Assembly: GCA_001414345.1 (NCBI GenBank)
Contig: LLCB01000326.1
Span: 1 to 38,853, forward strand
Direction: 5' to 3'
Source of the DNA: Hymenoscyphus infarciens
Lineage: Eukaryota; Ascomycota; Leotiomycetes; Helotiales; Helotiaceae
Length of the DNA stretch: 38,853 nucleotides
Part shown: piece by piece, positions 1 to 11,787 of the stretch
Numbering within the stretch: position 1 is the stretch's first letter
Layout: every line of letters begins with the position of its first letter
Translations under genes and position numbers: made by a program
The notes under the pieces: generated by a model
The model's database searches: none
What the model was told of the DNA's origin: nothing
The model's input: the letters and a program-made list of their open reading frames with translations, nothing else

Positions 1-990
1 ATATATATATATATATATATATATATTATTATATTTCAAATTACTAATACTCTTAAAACTATAGATATAACTTAAATAGTTATTTAAAAGTATCTAATAC
101 TTATAATACTTAAATATATACTTAACTAGTTAAACTAATAAAACTAATAAAAATATTAACTTCTCTAAAAAGTAGAAATAACCTTAGTTTTATCTTCTTA
201 GAGTCTTATCTAACTTCTAGATATATTTTTATAGTAATAGTATAAAATACTTATCTTTTCTCTAAAAAGCTAGCTCTCTAGACTTTTTAATAAAAGAGAT
301 ACTCTCTTATATCTATCTACTAAGATTAAGTATAATTTATATATAAAAGTGAATTAATTTAAGCCTTTTACTTATTTAATATAAATAGTAGATTATATAT
401 TAATTAGTAATTAGATATATCTATTTATAAATACTTAATCTAATACTAAGACTTTAATCTTTTAATCTTTTACTACTTTAATATAGAGGCTACTTTGTCT
501 AATCTATATATATATAAGAGATCTTAAACTCTTTAACTTTCTCTTTTAAAAGTCTAAGCTTTTAATAATTCTACTAATATCTTCTAAATAAATTAAAAGT
601 TATTTAAATCTAATAAAGCTATTTAGTTCTTTAAAAACGAATTCGACTCTTTATAGCTATATCTCTTAAATATATAAAGTATTATTTATATCTCTTAATT
701 TATTTAAGAAATATTATAATCTAATTATATATTTAGATATAAACTAGATAATAGTATAGTAAAGAATAAAGTAATTAATATCTCTTAGAAGTCCTCTTCT
801 ATATATAGTGATAGTATTTAAATAATATACTATCTCTTTAGTTCGTTATTTAACTTATATAATTTAGTAGAACGCGGTTCTAATCTTATATTTCAAGCTC
901 TAAGACGACTAAATAATTAAATTATTATCTTATTCTTTAAATTCTACTAAAGTATATAATAATATAGAAATTTAAGAATAATTTACTTAT
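1..990. mobile_element. AT-rich degraded element F, copy 1 (left-truncated by window)
   Basis: The window opens in an (AT)n run and continues in DNA nearly free of CpA/TpG, as expected after RIP. Bases 1 to about 835 are a diverged reverse-complement copy of about 30069-30903, so this is a second, oppositely oriented copy of the inverted-repeat element at 27460-31082. Its terminal repeat lies outside the window. From about 836 to 990 the match stops and I see no family. At 990/991 it is broken by the copia element; the sequence resumes at 10225 after the 5-bp duplication cttat. No intact reading frame is present. Confidence 0.6.
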
Positions 991-1160
991 TGTCGGTATA
1001 TATTCAAGAGATAAATAGCGATTCGGATTAGTATACGTAGGTACACGTATACTCGCTTAGAGGCTACTTAAGTAGGCATCGTAGCTAGCTTTACTCGATA
1101 TATACAAACGATAATATAACTCTTTTTATATCGCTTTTATAACCATAAGTTATACTAATA
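991..1160 (+). repeat. 5' LTR of copia element B copy 1
   Basis: 170-bp long terminal repeat with TG at its start and a RIP-altered CA (TA) at its end. It matches 10050-10219 in direct orientation and 16037-16207 and 22076-22246 in reverse complement. A shared core around GGCTACTTAAGTAGGC lies near 1062 and is a perfect palindrome-like block in all four copies. Confidence 0.93.
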
Positions 1161-2020
1161 CTAATTAGTAGACATATAGATTAGATACTTAGTTACTTCG
1201 TATATTTCTACTATAGATATACTTATATAAAAGTAAACTTAATATCACTAGTAGACTCCCCTTCTCCGATTATAACTTCTTCTACTATTTAACAACTTTT
1301 TAATAATATACTATAAACGCTTCTTAAAATAAGAAGCGCTAATTACAAATATCGACTTCTTACTATAATAGCACGAAATATACATAACTATAGTAGAGGT
1401 ATATAAGAGTACGTATAACAGAATAACGTATATAAATACTAGGCCTAATATAGAAGAAAAGGCTAAACTAGCCTTTTCTAACTCTAGAAGAGTAGACTAT
1501 TATATATAAGAGGTTTAGACGACAAAAAGGAGTATAAAACTAAATAATAATATACGTTAGCTAATATAAAAGCCTGAACTCTACGAAGTACGTCTAAAAG
1601 TCTAGACAGACGTACAAACGTATATAACTTTTCTAAATTAGATAATATAAAATAATAACTACTAAAACCTTATATATACGGTATATACTATATAATCTCG
1701 GCTATATAAGACGGTATACCGTTATATCCCTCTCTCTTAAAAAAGACTTATCCTTGAGTCTATATATCTCTTATCGTTTAAGGCTAAATTAGAATAGTAT
1801 AAGTATTATATTATTATATTATTATAAGTTAGTCGAGTTCGTAGATACTTTATTTATTAAAATTATCATAAGCGAGATAAGATGTTAAAATAGGTTCTAA
1901 ATCATAACTAACCTAATTCGTAGATACTTATAAAAGAGACTTCGTTTCTAATTCTTTAATATCAAAAGCAAGTATTCGTAAAAAGAGTATAGTCTAATCT
2001 TGTCTAGTAGGTTAGAAAAA

Positions 2021-2090
2021 AACTTTAAAGTAAAAAGTTTAAAGTTTAAAAGTTTAAAAAGTTTAAAAAGTTCAAAAAGTTTAAAATAGA
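2021..2090. repeat. AAAGTTT-type minisatellite inside element A
   Basis: About eight tandem units of the type AAAGTTT/AAAAAGTTTA occur in a row within the internal region of element A. They are absent from A copy 2 because that part is deleted there. Confidence 0.8.
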
Positions 2091-2334
2091 GTTAGAGGCG
2101 AATTTAGAGTAGAGTTAGAAGTCGTTTATTAAGAGGTAACGTTAAAGGTGACAGTAATAACTTAGTTAAGAGCTCACTTCGAGAGTATACTAATTCACAT
2201 CTAATTCAAAGAATAAAAAAAGGACTTTTAGCCTAGTTAGAAGTAAAAAGAAAGTAAAGAATATAAGACTCTTATCAAAGTCAGTAGAGTTTCAGCTAGT
2301 TAAAAGAGTTATTACTAAATATTAAAAATGCTAT

Positions 2335-2600
2335 CTAATGTTCAGAATAATAAAAGAAGGAGTTTTAGATAGTTAAAGGCGAAGTTATTTCCAAAGTTAT
2401 TAGAGTTTCACTATCTAAAGTTTAAGATAACAAAAGGAGGAGTTTTAGCTAGTTAAAGGCGAAGTTATAGTTAAGTTATCGAAGTTAAAATTCTTATCCA
2501 AGTATCCAGAGATAATAAAAAGAGTAGTTTCGACTAGCTAAAGGCGAAGTTATTACCGAATTTGAAAATACTATCTAATATTCAAGATAACAAAAAGAGG
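2335..2600. repeat. Imperfect tandem repeats inside element A
   Basis: A motif of the type GGAGTTTTAGCTAGTTAAAG followed by GCGAAGTTAT recurs at about 2358, 2432 and 2522, each preceded by ATAA-AAAAG. Spacing is about 70-90 bp. The unit is G+A rich and is not evidently coding. Confidence 0.65.
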
Positions 2601-4639
2601 TATAGTTTTAAGTATAACATTTATTAGTACTATTATAGAAACTGTGTTACTTAGGCTCGTAAGCTACCTTATTCCTTTTAAGGTACTTAAGAACTTATTC
2701 ATCTTCTAATTTCAAAGAAAGAGTTACTATTAGATCGTAGAGAATTTAGAGCTAAACTAGATAAGAAGGGGTATTCTAAACTATAGTACTAATATATTAT
2801 AACTTAGCGTTTTAGCGTGTCTTCTTATCTATAGCTAAAAGATTATTTACTATTTTAGTAAAGTTATAATTCTAGCGTCTTTTAAGAGTAGTAAACATGT
2901 TTTAAGGCTAAGGTATAATCTTGTCCTATATATAGAAGAACCTGTCTAACTCTAGTATTTCTCTAAGTATAGCTATATTTAAAAAGTAACCTTTTGAAGT
3001 TAGTAAAAGTTTCTTTAGTATAATCTTCTTCTTAATTCCACTTCTATCTCTTTTATAACCTTTGTACTAGTAGCTAGGACTCGGTCTATAACTAAGTAAT
3101 TATAGTCTTTTTAGGTTATTCACTAGTAGAGGTTTAAGAGAAGCTTAGAGTTAGATAATATTTAGTCGGGACTAATAGTAATAACTTAGCTAAGAGCTCG
3201 CTTCTAAGTTTTTTATTCTAATAGAAAGCGTATTTTAACTAATTTATATCTGATTTAAGATTTAAGAGTTAGAAAGTAGTAGAAAGGTATTAAGAGCAGT
3301 AGTATCTCTTAAACAAAAGAGGTCTAAATTAGAGCTTAAAAGTAAAGAAGAGTTAAATAAGAGTTAGATTAGTAAGGGTTTAGAGAGGGCTTAGAAGTAG
3401 AGTGTTTTTAACTTTAAAGTTCGCTTGTAATTTTGTCTTCTATCTCTTAGCTAATTAATCGTTTTATCTTTTATTTTTATACCTCTATCTTGTCTAATTA
3501 TTGTTTATATTTAAAAAGTCTTAGTTCTAGAACCTTTTATATTTTCAGCGTATAGTTTCAGTTTAGAAAGGGTTCAGAGAGTCTTTTAAAAGAGGGGTAG
3601 CCTTAGAAGGTCGTTTAACGCCTCGTAGTAGAACTAATTCAGAGAGAGATCTAAAGTCTTCTTAGAACTTCGATATAATATTAGAAGGGGGGGGGGGGTA
3701 AGAGTAGATTTAGAAGCCTTCGTAATAACTATAGTATATTAACTTATTTACTAAACCTATATATAGTAGTCTCTATATAGAGAGAGTTATTAGGATTCTA
3801 AATACTTAGCGTATTTAAATCCTATAACGTATAAGACACGATTTTTACTAGCTGTCTATAACTAATACTAAACTCTAATATTACTAGCCGTCTAGGAGAT
3901 CTCTAGAATCCTAGCTATTTAAGAATATTATTATAATAGACCGATTTAGGCCTAAAGTGAAATAAAAGCGATAAAAAGCTCAAAGAGATATTATAAATAC
4001 TATTACTAGCGAAGTAGAGTTTAGCCTTTTTATATAATAGCATAAAATATATATAACTATAGTAGAGGTATATAGAAGTACGTATAGTAGAATAACGTAT
4101 ATAAATACTAGGCCTAATATAGAAGAAAAGGCTAAACTAGCCTTTTCTGACTCTAGAAGAGTAGGCTGCTATATATAAGAGGTTTAGACGACAAAAAGAG
4201 ATACGAAACTAAACAACGACATACGTCGGCTAATACAAAAGCCTGAACCCTACGAAGTACGTCCGAAAGTCCGAACGAACGTATAAACGTATATAACCTT
4301 CCTAAATTAGATAATACAAAACAACAACTACTAAAACCTTGTATATACGGTATATACTATATAATCTCGGCTATATAGAACGGTATGCCGTTATACTTAC
4401 TAACCTTCTTTTATTTACTAAGATAATTCATACTCTCTAAGACACTTATTTACCTAAAACCTAAATTCTCTTTTATCTACTAAGTAAAGTATAAATAGAC
4501 TTTTAATAATATCTAAATTTAATTTAAGTAATAATAATATCTATAACATCTATAATATAACAGACACTCTAATACTAATTCTAACGACTTTAGAGGCTTT
4601 AACTTCGACACTAAAATAGGCTCTAAAGCTAGTACTAAA

Positions 4640-5122
4640 GCTAAAGTCAATATAGATAGAAGAGACACTTTTTACTATTAAATAAGAAGAGAAGTATACT
4701 AAAGAAGAGAACGAAGACCTTCTTCTTTAAGACGAATTTTAAGTAGACTTTAAAAGATAGAATTAAGATAAATTCACTAAAATCTACTAATCTACTACTA
4801 CTAAGTTATAATAAACACTTTATAGAAGAGGTATATAAGTTAAGATAGATAGACATAAGATACTTATATTTTAAGTACTATATAACACCGCTACTAAGGT
4901 TAACTAAACTAAGTAGTTAGATAAAGAATTAAAAGATATAGTATTAGTAGAAGCTAGTACTAAAGAATTAAGATCCTATTACAAATATATAGTAGAACAC
5001 GCTAAAGAATAACAAAAGCTATAGTAATAACAACTCTAATAATAATAACCTCTAACTAAAAATATTACTCGAAACACCTAATCTAAGACGAAGACTAGAG
5101 ACGAAGCTTTATAAGCATCTAC

Positions 5123-5166
<44 letters not shown>

Positions 5167-8100
5167 TAATATAATAACCGACACCTTTAATAACTTTAAT
5201 CCTACTAACTAAAAGGAAAGACCTAAGCGATTTAGTATAACTTTTAATCTAACTTTTAAGTCTACTAAAAGATAACTAAACATCCTTCTTTATATCTTAT
5301 TAATTTAGCAAAGATACTAGTAGTAACGATTTTAATAATACCTCTAAATATCTAGAATATAATTAGTAATAGAATAATCCTAATAAAAGACTACTAGTAC
5401 AAATAAATATAGTATATTTTAAACTAGAATTAACTTCTTAAAGTTTAAAGAGTTAAGACTACTCTTATATATTAGATACTCTTATAAAAGTATATAAGAA
5501 TAATTAAAAGTATAGTAGAAAAGAAGATAACTTTACTATTAAAGTTATAATCTTTAAAGATATATATAAGAGAAGTAGAGTATTACTAGCGATTTACTCT
5601 CTTACCTTTCTTACTATACTAAAAGGTAACGCTTTAAATTACTTTTATACTATACTTTTTAATAAATATAATAATTAATCTTTTAAAGTTTTATCTATAT
5701 TTATATAACAATACTTTAAAGATAAACTTTACAAAAGAGGCTAATTATCTAAGTAAAATAATATTAATTTATAAGAGATAATTTAAGCATTTAGAGTATT
5801 AATATTATAGTCTTTTAAGAATATATTATTAAGACTTAATTTACTAAGATTTTCTCTCTCTATAGACTTTTATACTAATAGTTAGTTTTTAAATAAGCTA
5901 ATTTTAGTATATAAAAAGGTCTTAGATTATACTATTATAATATTAACCTTATCTTAAGACTCTTTAATTTCTAATACTATTACTCTTCTATAAAGTTCAA
6001 TCTAATCCTATATAAAAGTCTACTTAGAGACAGTTATAAATAAAACTATAATAACTAAGAGGCACTTTTATAAGAGTAGATAATATAGTAGTATAAATAA
6101 ATTTAATAGTATAGATTAATATAAGAAGAAGAAGATATATTATATATATAGAAAGGACGATCATTTATCTTAAGATTATAGTTAAGAAGAGTAAGACTAT
6201 TACTTTACTAAATAGACTAATAAGAATTCTAGACATTTTAAAGAGAAGCGAGATAGGTATACTAGAAAGGTATATAATACAAATATAGTATATACTTAAA
6301 ATACCTAAAAAAAGGAGATATTAGAGACTCTTTATATTATTACTCTATTAAAAGAAGATAGTTACTTATTAGATACTAGCTTAGATAACGAAGTTATCTA
6401 TTATAATATTACTTTTATAGGATTTATTAATAATTTAAATACTAAATAACTTATTATAAATTTAATAAGTTTATTATAAAAATATATTATTAATAGATAT
6501 ATCTTATAAAACTCGAATAACTTAAATAATACTTCTAATATTATATACGAATTTATAGAGGAGGTGTTTATAATAATAGCTAAAAAATATATAAAAGAGA
6601 ACTTCTTTAGTATAATAATTAATACTAAGATAGCTTAAAAGTTAAGTATAAGATATAACTAATATCTTGTATATATTAGACTTATTAAAAGTATTCTAAT
6701 TAATAAAGGTATAAAGAGTTAATTTAATATCTAGTTTAGTAAGAGATATACTCTATCTTTAAGATTAATAATAATTAACATACTAATTAAAAGAGTTAAA
6801 TTCTATATAGTATAATCTAATACCTCTTTTATCCTTTATATTAATAATATAGATAACTTGAATATTACTCTAAATAATCTTTAAAATATACTTATCTAAG
6901 AGAATAAGAAAGAATTAAAAGTTAAAAGGTTCTTTATTATATAACGATTTAAATACTCTTTTCTACTCTAAGATAAAGCTATATATAACTTTATATAAGA
7001 GTACTTAATATTTCTTATAAATATTAATATTTAATAACTTAATAAGCGATTTAGCTACTTATTAGTACTAAGATTATAACACGTACTAGAAAGAGCTAGA
7101 TATTGTATTAACTAAAGTATTCTTTAACATCTTACTAAATTTTATAAATACTATTAAAAGTATAGAAGTTCGCCTAGCTGATTTAAGTTTACTTTTTATA
7201 ATAACCTTAAATTTAATTATAGTATTTTAATTAATACTTTCTTTTTTAATAAGTAAGTAGTCTTATACTATATAAATAAAGTAATAAAGTATTAAGTAGG
7301 TAACTTTTTACTAGATATAAAAGTAATAACTATATAAGAGGTCTTCTAAAGATATTAAATTAATATATATCTTAGACCTCTTAATTATATTATTATAAAT
7401 ACTAAGATAAACTTTATTAAAAAAGACTTTATATACTCTACTACTAGAATAAGTATTATAGTAAAAACTATACTAGTTAAGATATATAATTTAATTAGTA
7501 TAGTAGAATAATATTATAAACTAATTTAATAGGTATATAATATTATATATAAACAAGAGCCTTATCTCTTATAAAGTTTAGTACTTTAAATAGCTTTTAA
7601 AGTAATTAACGATATAGTAGGCCTAAATAGTCTAGTCTCTACTCTATTAATATATAAGGTATATACTTAAATAACTATAAACAATATACCTTTATAACCG
7701 ATTTCTACAAGGTTAGAGACCTATAAGAAAGCTACTTAAGAAGTATAAAAGTAGATTATATCTTACTAAGTTAAAAAAGCTCTTAATATATAAAATAGGC
7801 TAATTAACTAAGTTAAGAACTTACTCTTAAATTTAAACGTTTTTATATAAAAGGAGTATATAAAGTCTTAGATAAGACCTTTTATCTTTTAAGGAATTGA
7901 GAATAAGAACTATATTATAGTACTACTAAGTAGTCTTATAAAGTTTTAATCTATAATTATAAAGCTATACTTTATTAAAACTTCTAAAACTTCTAGAATA
8001 GTACTAGTAACTAAGGAAGTTTCTAGTATAGTACTATTTAAAATAATACTATAACTCTATAAAAAAGAAGGAACTTTTAAGTAATAAGATAGATAAGATA

Positions 8101-9930
8101 TTAAATAATATTTACCTTCCTTCTAATACTAACTTTAATAGTTATAGATTCGCTAGAATACTAATGTTCTAGAAACTATACTAGAACCTCTTTAGAAGCG
8201 TAGACGTAGACGGCTCTAAAAGTATTTAAAGTCTCTAAGTAATATTAAAGCGTTATTCTAGTAGTTAGACACTTTTATTAATAATATTAACTATATTACT
8301 CTTAAGAATATTAAAACTTTTCTTACTAATTTAAGTAAACCTTATAATATTAAAGTCTTTATAGCTAATAATAGTATAATATATGTTAAATTATGATAAA
8401 AAGAGATTAATAGATTAACTAATTATAGTATTTTTAAGATTATTACTTAGAAGGAATTACCTCTTAATACTAGAATATTTAGATTACGCTTTATAGATAA
8501 TATTAAATTTAAGAGTATAGTACTTACTTTTATAAAGTTAAGATTAGTAATCTAAGTATATAATAATACTAGGAAGTTGCTAGTACTTACTTAGACGTCT
8601 AATATTTAGAGAGTAAGCTAGAGAATAATCCTTATACTTATTATAATACTTCTAAGTTTATAAGTATTTATTTAAGATATTATATAAGTATATATATAAT
8701 TGTTAACTAACTTAAATTAGAAATTCTTTATATACTCTTCTAAAGGTTATCTCTAATAAGAAGATATATTCTTTAAAGTAATTAGACTACTATATAGTAT
8801 TCTAGAAGCTAGTAATTACTAGTTTATAACATACTATAAACACTATATTATAAGGCTTATAATAGAATAGTTAACTTTTAACCTCTATCTTTTATATATT
8901 AAATTATACTAGTATAATAAGTAAGTAAAGTTAAATACCCCTTTTAGTATAATAAGCCTTTAAACTAATAATACCCTTATACTTACTAATAACGCTTTTA
9001 CTAATAAAGAAGAGCTTACTATTAACAAAGCTAGATTTATATCTAAAAAGAGAGAAGAGCTTACTATTAACTATCTAATTAAATTTAATAAAGAACTAAT
9101 TACTAAGTATTATAATAGCTCTATATCTCTTACTTAAGATTATATAAAATACTTAGATTTAGTATAAAAGGCTCTATTTAAAATATCTAATATAAAAAGG
9201 ATATTATATATAGTAAATACTAAAGATTAATATATTATATAATATATTAGAGAGATATACTTAGCTATAATATCCTAGCCTAAAGCTACTTTTAACTTAT
9301 TATATACTACCTAAACTATTAATTCTTAAGATAATAATATTTTACTTCTTAATAAGCGAATTTAATAGTAAATTAATAATCTTTTAAAAAGACTTAAATT
9401 TATTAAATTAAATAAATCTTCTCTAAAGTTATATACTTTTACTAATAGATTATTTACTAATAATAAAGACTTATTATCATAAATCGATTATATTATTACT
9501 CTTATAAATAAAGATAATAATACTAATATCTTATATTAGTCTTCTACTAAATATAAGAGAGTTATCTATAACGTTTTAGTATTAGAATTATATATAATAA
9601 GCTTTAGATTTAACATTATAGTTTTAATAAAATTAACTTTTAAAAACATCTTAAGATTTAAAGTACTACTTATAGTATATACTAATTTAAAGTCTATTTA
9701 TAAATATATAGCTAAATTAAGTATAACTAAAGAGAAGCAACTAATAATTAATATTATATACTTATAAGAAGTATATAAATTAAAAGAGATTAATAAGATT
9801 AAATAGATTAATAGTAAGAGTAATCCTACTAATACTATAACTAAAAAAGGTTGCTATAATACCTTATAAAAGTTGATTAATACTAATAAGCTAGATATTA
9901 ATCTTATAGAATAAGTAGAATGAAATAAGA
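4640..9930 (+). pseudogene. RIP-inactivated copia gag-pol of element B copy 1
   Basis: Read in its original frame, this stretch holds a Gln-rich gag with a TAA-repeat tract (5125-5165). A CCHC zinc knuckle lies at about 6138-6178 with its Cys codons changed to TAT (the pattern C-Y-x-C-x4-H-x4-C is still visible). A protease block with LLDTS lies near 6367. The integrase zinc-binding tail lies near 7100-7190 and its catalytic core at 7200-7750. A copia reverse transcriptase is at about 8400-8950, recognisable by RLVIQ and the LYSILEA-type block, and RNase H is at about 9480-9850. In-frame stops are TAA/TAG where Gln codons are expected, as CpA to TpA mutation predicts. It cannot encode a working polyprotein. 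Confidence 0.88.
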
Positions 9931-10049
9931 GACTAAAATAGAGCCTCCTTATTAGTTAAGAATAGAGAATAGAGAGCTCTAATTAGTTAGCTTAGATATA
10001 TAATTTTTAATAGTTTTAAGTAACTTCTATTATTTTAAAGAAGTACTAG

Positions 10050-10219
10050 TGTTAGTATATATTTAAGAGGTAAATAGTAATTTAGATTAGTATATGTAGA
10101 TATACGTATACTCGCTTAGAGGCTACTTAAGTAGGCATCGTAGCTAGCTTTACTTAGTATATACGAACGATAATACAACTCTTTTTACATCGCTTTTATA
10201 ACCATAAGTTATACTAACA
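10050..10219 (+). repeat. 3' LTR of copia element B copy 1
   Basis: 170-bp direct repeat of 991-1160, starting TGTTAG and ending ACTAACA, followed at once by the duplication cttat (10220-10224). Confidence 0.93.
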
Positions 10220-10224
10220 CTTAT

Positions 10225-11169
10225 ACTCTTATATTTAAAAAGCTCTACTAAAAAAATTATTATTTTAGTACTAAATTTTCTCTATTTACTTCTACTACTT
10301 CTACTACTACTTTTATACTCTTTTACTTTTCTTTTTACTTAATATACCTTCTCTAGGAATAGTATAATACTAATACTACTTCTAGTACTAAAAAGTCTAC
10401 TAAAAGAGCTCTAAAAGCTATTAAAAAAGCTCTTAAAAAGCAGGTCTCTTAAGTACGCTCTATAGACGTGTTTCTTAATAATAAGTATTTTCTCGACTTT
10501 ATTAAATATAAGCTCGTAGTATATAAGAACGATAATAATAATAATAAAGAGAACGAGAGAAATTAGAAGAAGAAGTAGAAAAAAGAGCTAATACTATATA
10601 TAGAATAAGAAGTGAGATTTTAATATCTTAATAGCTAAGTCTTATCTAATATAATTAATACTAAATAATAAAAGCTAAAAAGCTAACTATATAATATCTA
10701 AACTTTAATCTCTTTTATATATAAATATTAGATATTAATATCTTTAGTATCTTTAGTTATATAAGTATTAGTAATTCGTACTCTCGATATATAGATATCA
10801 GTAGTTTTACGAATACTAGTAACTTAGAATAGCGAGCTATTATATAGAAGAGTAGTATCTTACGTCGTACTTACTACTAATCGAGCTTCTTAGAAGATAT
10901 TTATACGCTCTATATAGAGTTATACTAGTAAGAGCTAGTATTCGATTTAAGTATACGAGTATAAGATTATAATAGAGATAAGAGATAGAGGTAGAAGTAG
11001 TAGATATACGATAGAGTGTATATAGAAGTATAAGAGTTTAATAAAAGCTTAACTAGAATCGAATTATAATATTACTACTATATTATAAGAGATCGTATTA
11101 ATAGAGTTCGTTATATTACTCTAGTCGAGGCTTAAAAGAAGGTAGATTTAATATAATTAATATATAGTA
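10225..11169. mobile_element. Degraded AT-rich repeat block (family E), unidentified
   Basis: This continues the sequence interrupted by the copia element at 990. It is strongly RIP-like. Bases about 10496-10860 are repeated in direct orientation at about 26083-26370 inside the hAT element; the best shared stretch is about 10633-10850. A conceptual plus-strand frame in 10330-10720 is Lys/Asn rich and broken by TAA/TAG codons. I do not recognise a family. No gene is supported. Confidence 0.55.
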
Positions 11170-11240
11170 TATAAAACGTCTACTAAGGAGAAGAGGAGAG
11201 TGCGGAGCACTTTCGTAACTATATACAGGTGCCAAGGGTC
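11170..11240. repeat. 75-bp repeat D, copy 1, at transposon/gene-island border
   Basis: About 70-75 bp beginning ACGTCTA and ending at GTCACGTGT is shared with about 14579-14650. It contains a GAGTGCGGAGCACT-like inverted repeat and a CACGTG hexamer. RIP-like sequence ends here and normal-composition DNA begins, so it is probably the end of an old element. Confidence 0.7.
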
Positions 11241-11413
11241 ACGTGTGTGAGTACTCCACAACATGCTGTTAGCATCGATTTAACGGAATTTCGTCTTCTC
11301 GATCCCATAGCATATGCTTGTTCAGATAGAGGAGCACAAATCCGGCTTATATATACAATGTCTTCCCTTCTGACTGTGGCTCAGTAGTGCTAAGTAGAGT
11401 GTAACCCTCCCTG

Positions 11414-11428
11414 CCGAGGGAAACTCGG
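11414..11428. promoter_or_regulatory. Perfect inverted repeat CCGAG-N5-CTCGG upstream of MFS gene
   Basis: CCGAGGGAAACTCGG is a perfect 5-bp-arm inverted repeat 360 bp upstream of the MFS start. Everted CCG/CGG half-sites are typical targets of fungal Zn2Cys6 regulators, which often control drug transporters. This is a candidate only. Confidence 0.3.
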
Positions 11429-11629
11429 AATAGTTGCGTCCGTATGTGCCTTCAGTACCCAACAAATCATATTTCCTTGATAAGAACCTATCAGAAGAAA
11501 GATATACTCTTCTTCACGCATATTTTGAGCCGCGAAGACAAAAACTTTACCGAGGTTGACAGAAAACGATCATGTTTACTCATCTTTTTCATTCCGTTTG
11601 GGGTGGAGTAATCAAAGAGTGAAAGTAAT

Positions 11630-11647
11630 CATTGCAATATCGCAATG
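11630..11647. promoter_or_regulatory. Inverted repeat CATTGC-N6-GCAATG in MFS promoter
   Basis: CATTGCAATATCGCAATG has 6-bp arms and lies about 140 bp upstream of the MFS start. Its position suits a regulator site, but no known factor is assigned. Confidence 0.25.
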
Positions 11648-11787
11648 CGTTCGCTTGCACATTACGAATCCACTGAATTCTGTCGAGTGACTGAATATAT
11701 ATCTTCCTCATTATGCCAGTGTCACAATGTTCCTTGTATATTCAAATAATACAAACTGTATGATATCTCGCTAAGTGCAATACCACA

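Larger units (their letters stand above)
1364..4395 (-). mobile_element. Non-autonomous LTR element A, copy 1, nested in copia B copy 1
   Basis: Two equal 363-bp LTRs (1364-1726 and 4033-4395) begin TATAATAG and end CCGTTATA; these are TG...CA ends after RIP. The 5-bp duplication cttac flanks it at 1359-1363 and 4396-4400, and the flanking copia sequence resumes correctly. The internal region is only 2306 bp. I could not find zinc knuckle, protease, reverse transcriptase or integrase motifs in it. A purine-rich tract on the minus strand (complement of 1727-1738, AAGAGAGAGGGA) touches the LTR at 1726, so the element probably reads on the minus strand. Internal tandem repeats lie at about 2030-2090 and 2340-2600, and a G run at about 3688-3697. 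It is most like a LARD/TRIM-type non-autonomous retrotransposon. Confidence 0.85.
991..10219 (+). mobile_element. Ty1/copia LTR retrotransposon B, copy 1 (RIP-inactivated, carries nested element A)
   Basis: Direct LTRs lie at 991-1160 and 10050-10219 (170 bp each). They start TGTCGG/TGTTAG and end in ACTAATA/ACTAACA. The 5-bp duplication cttat flanks the element at 986-990 and 10220-10224. Removing the nested element A (1364-4395) and its duplication leaves 6192 bp, close to the 6210 bp of copy 2. The degraded coding strand is plus and reads gag, zinc knuckle, protease, integrase, reverse transcriptase, RNase H, which is the Ty1/copia order. The right LTR is more RIP-mutated than the left one. 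Confidence 0.93.
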
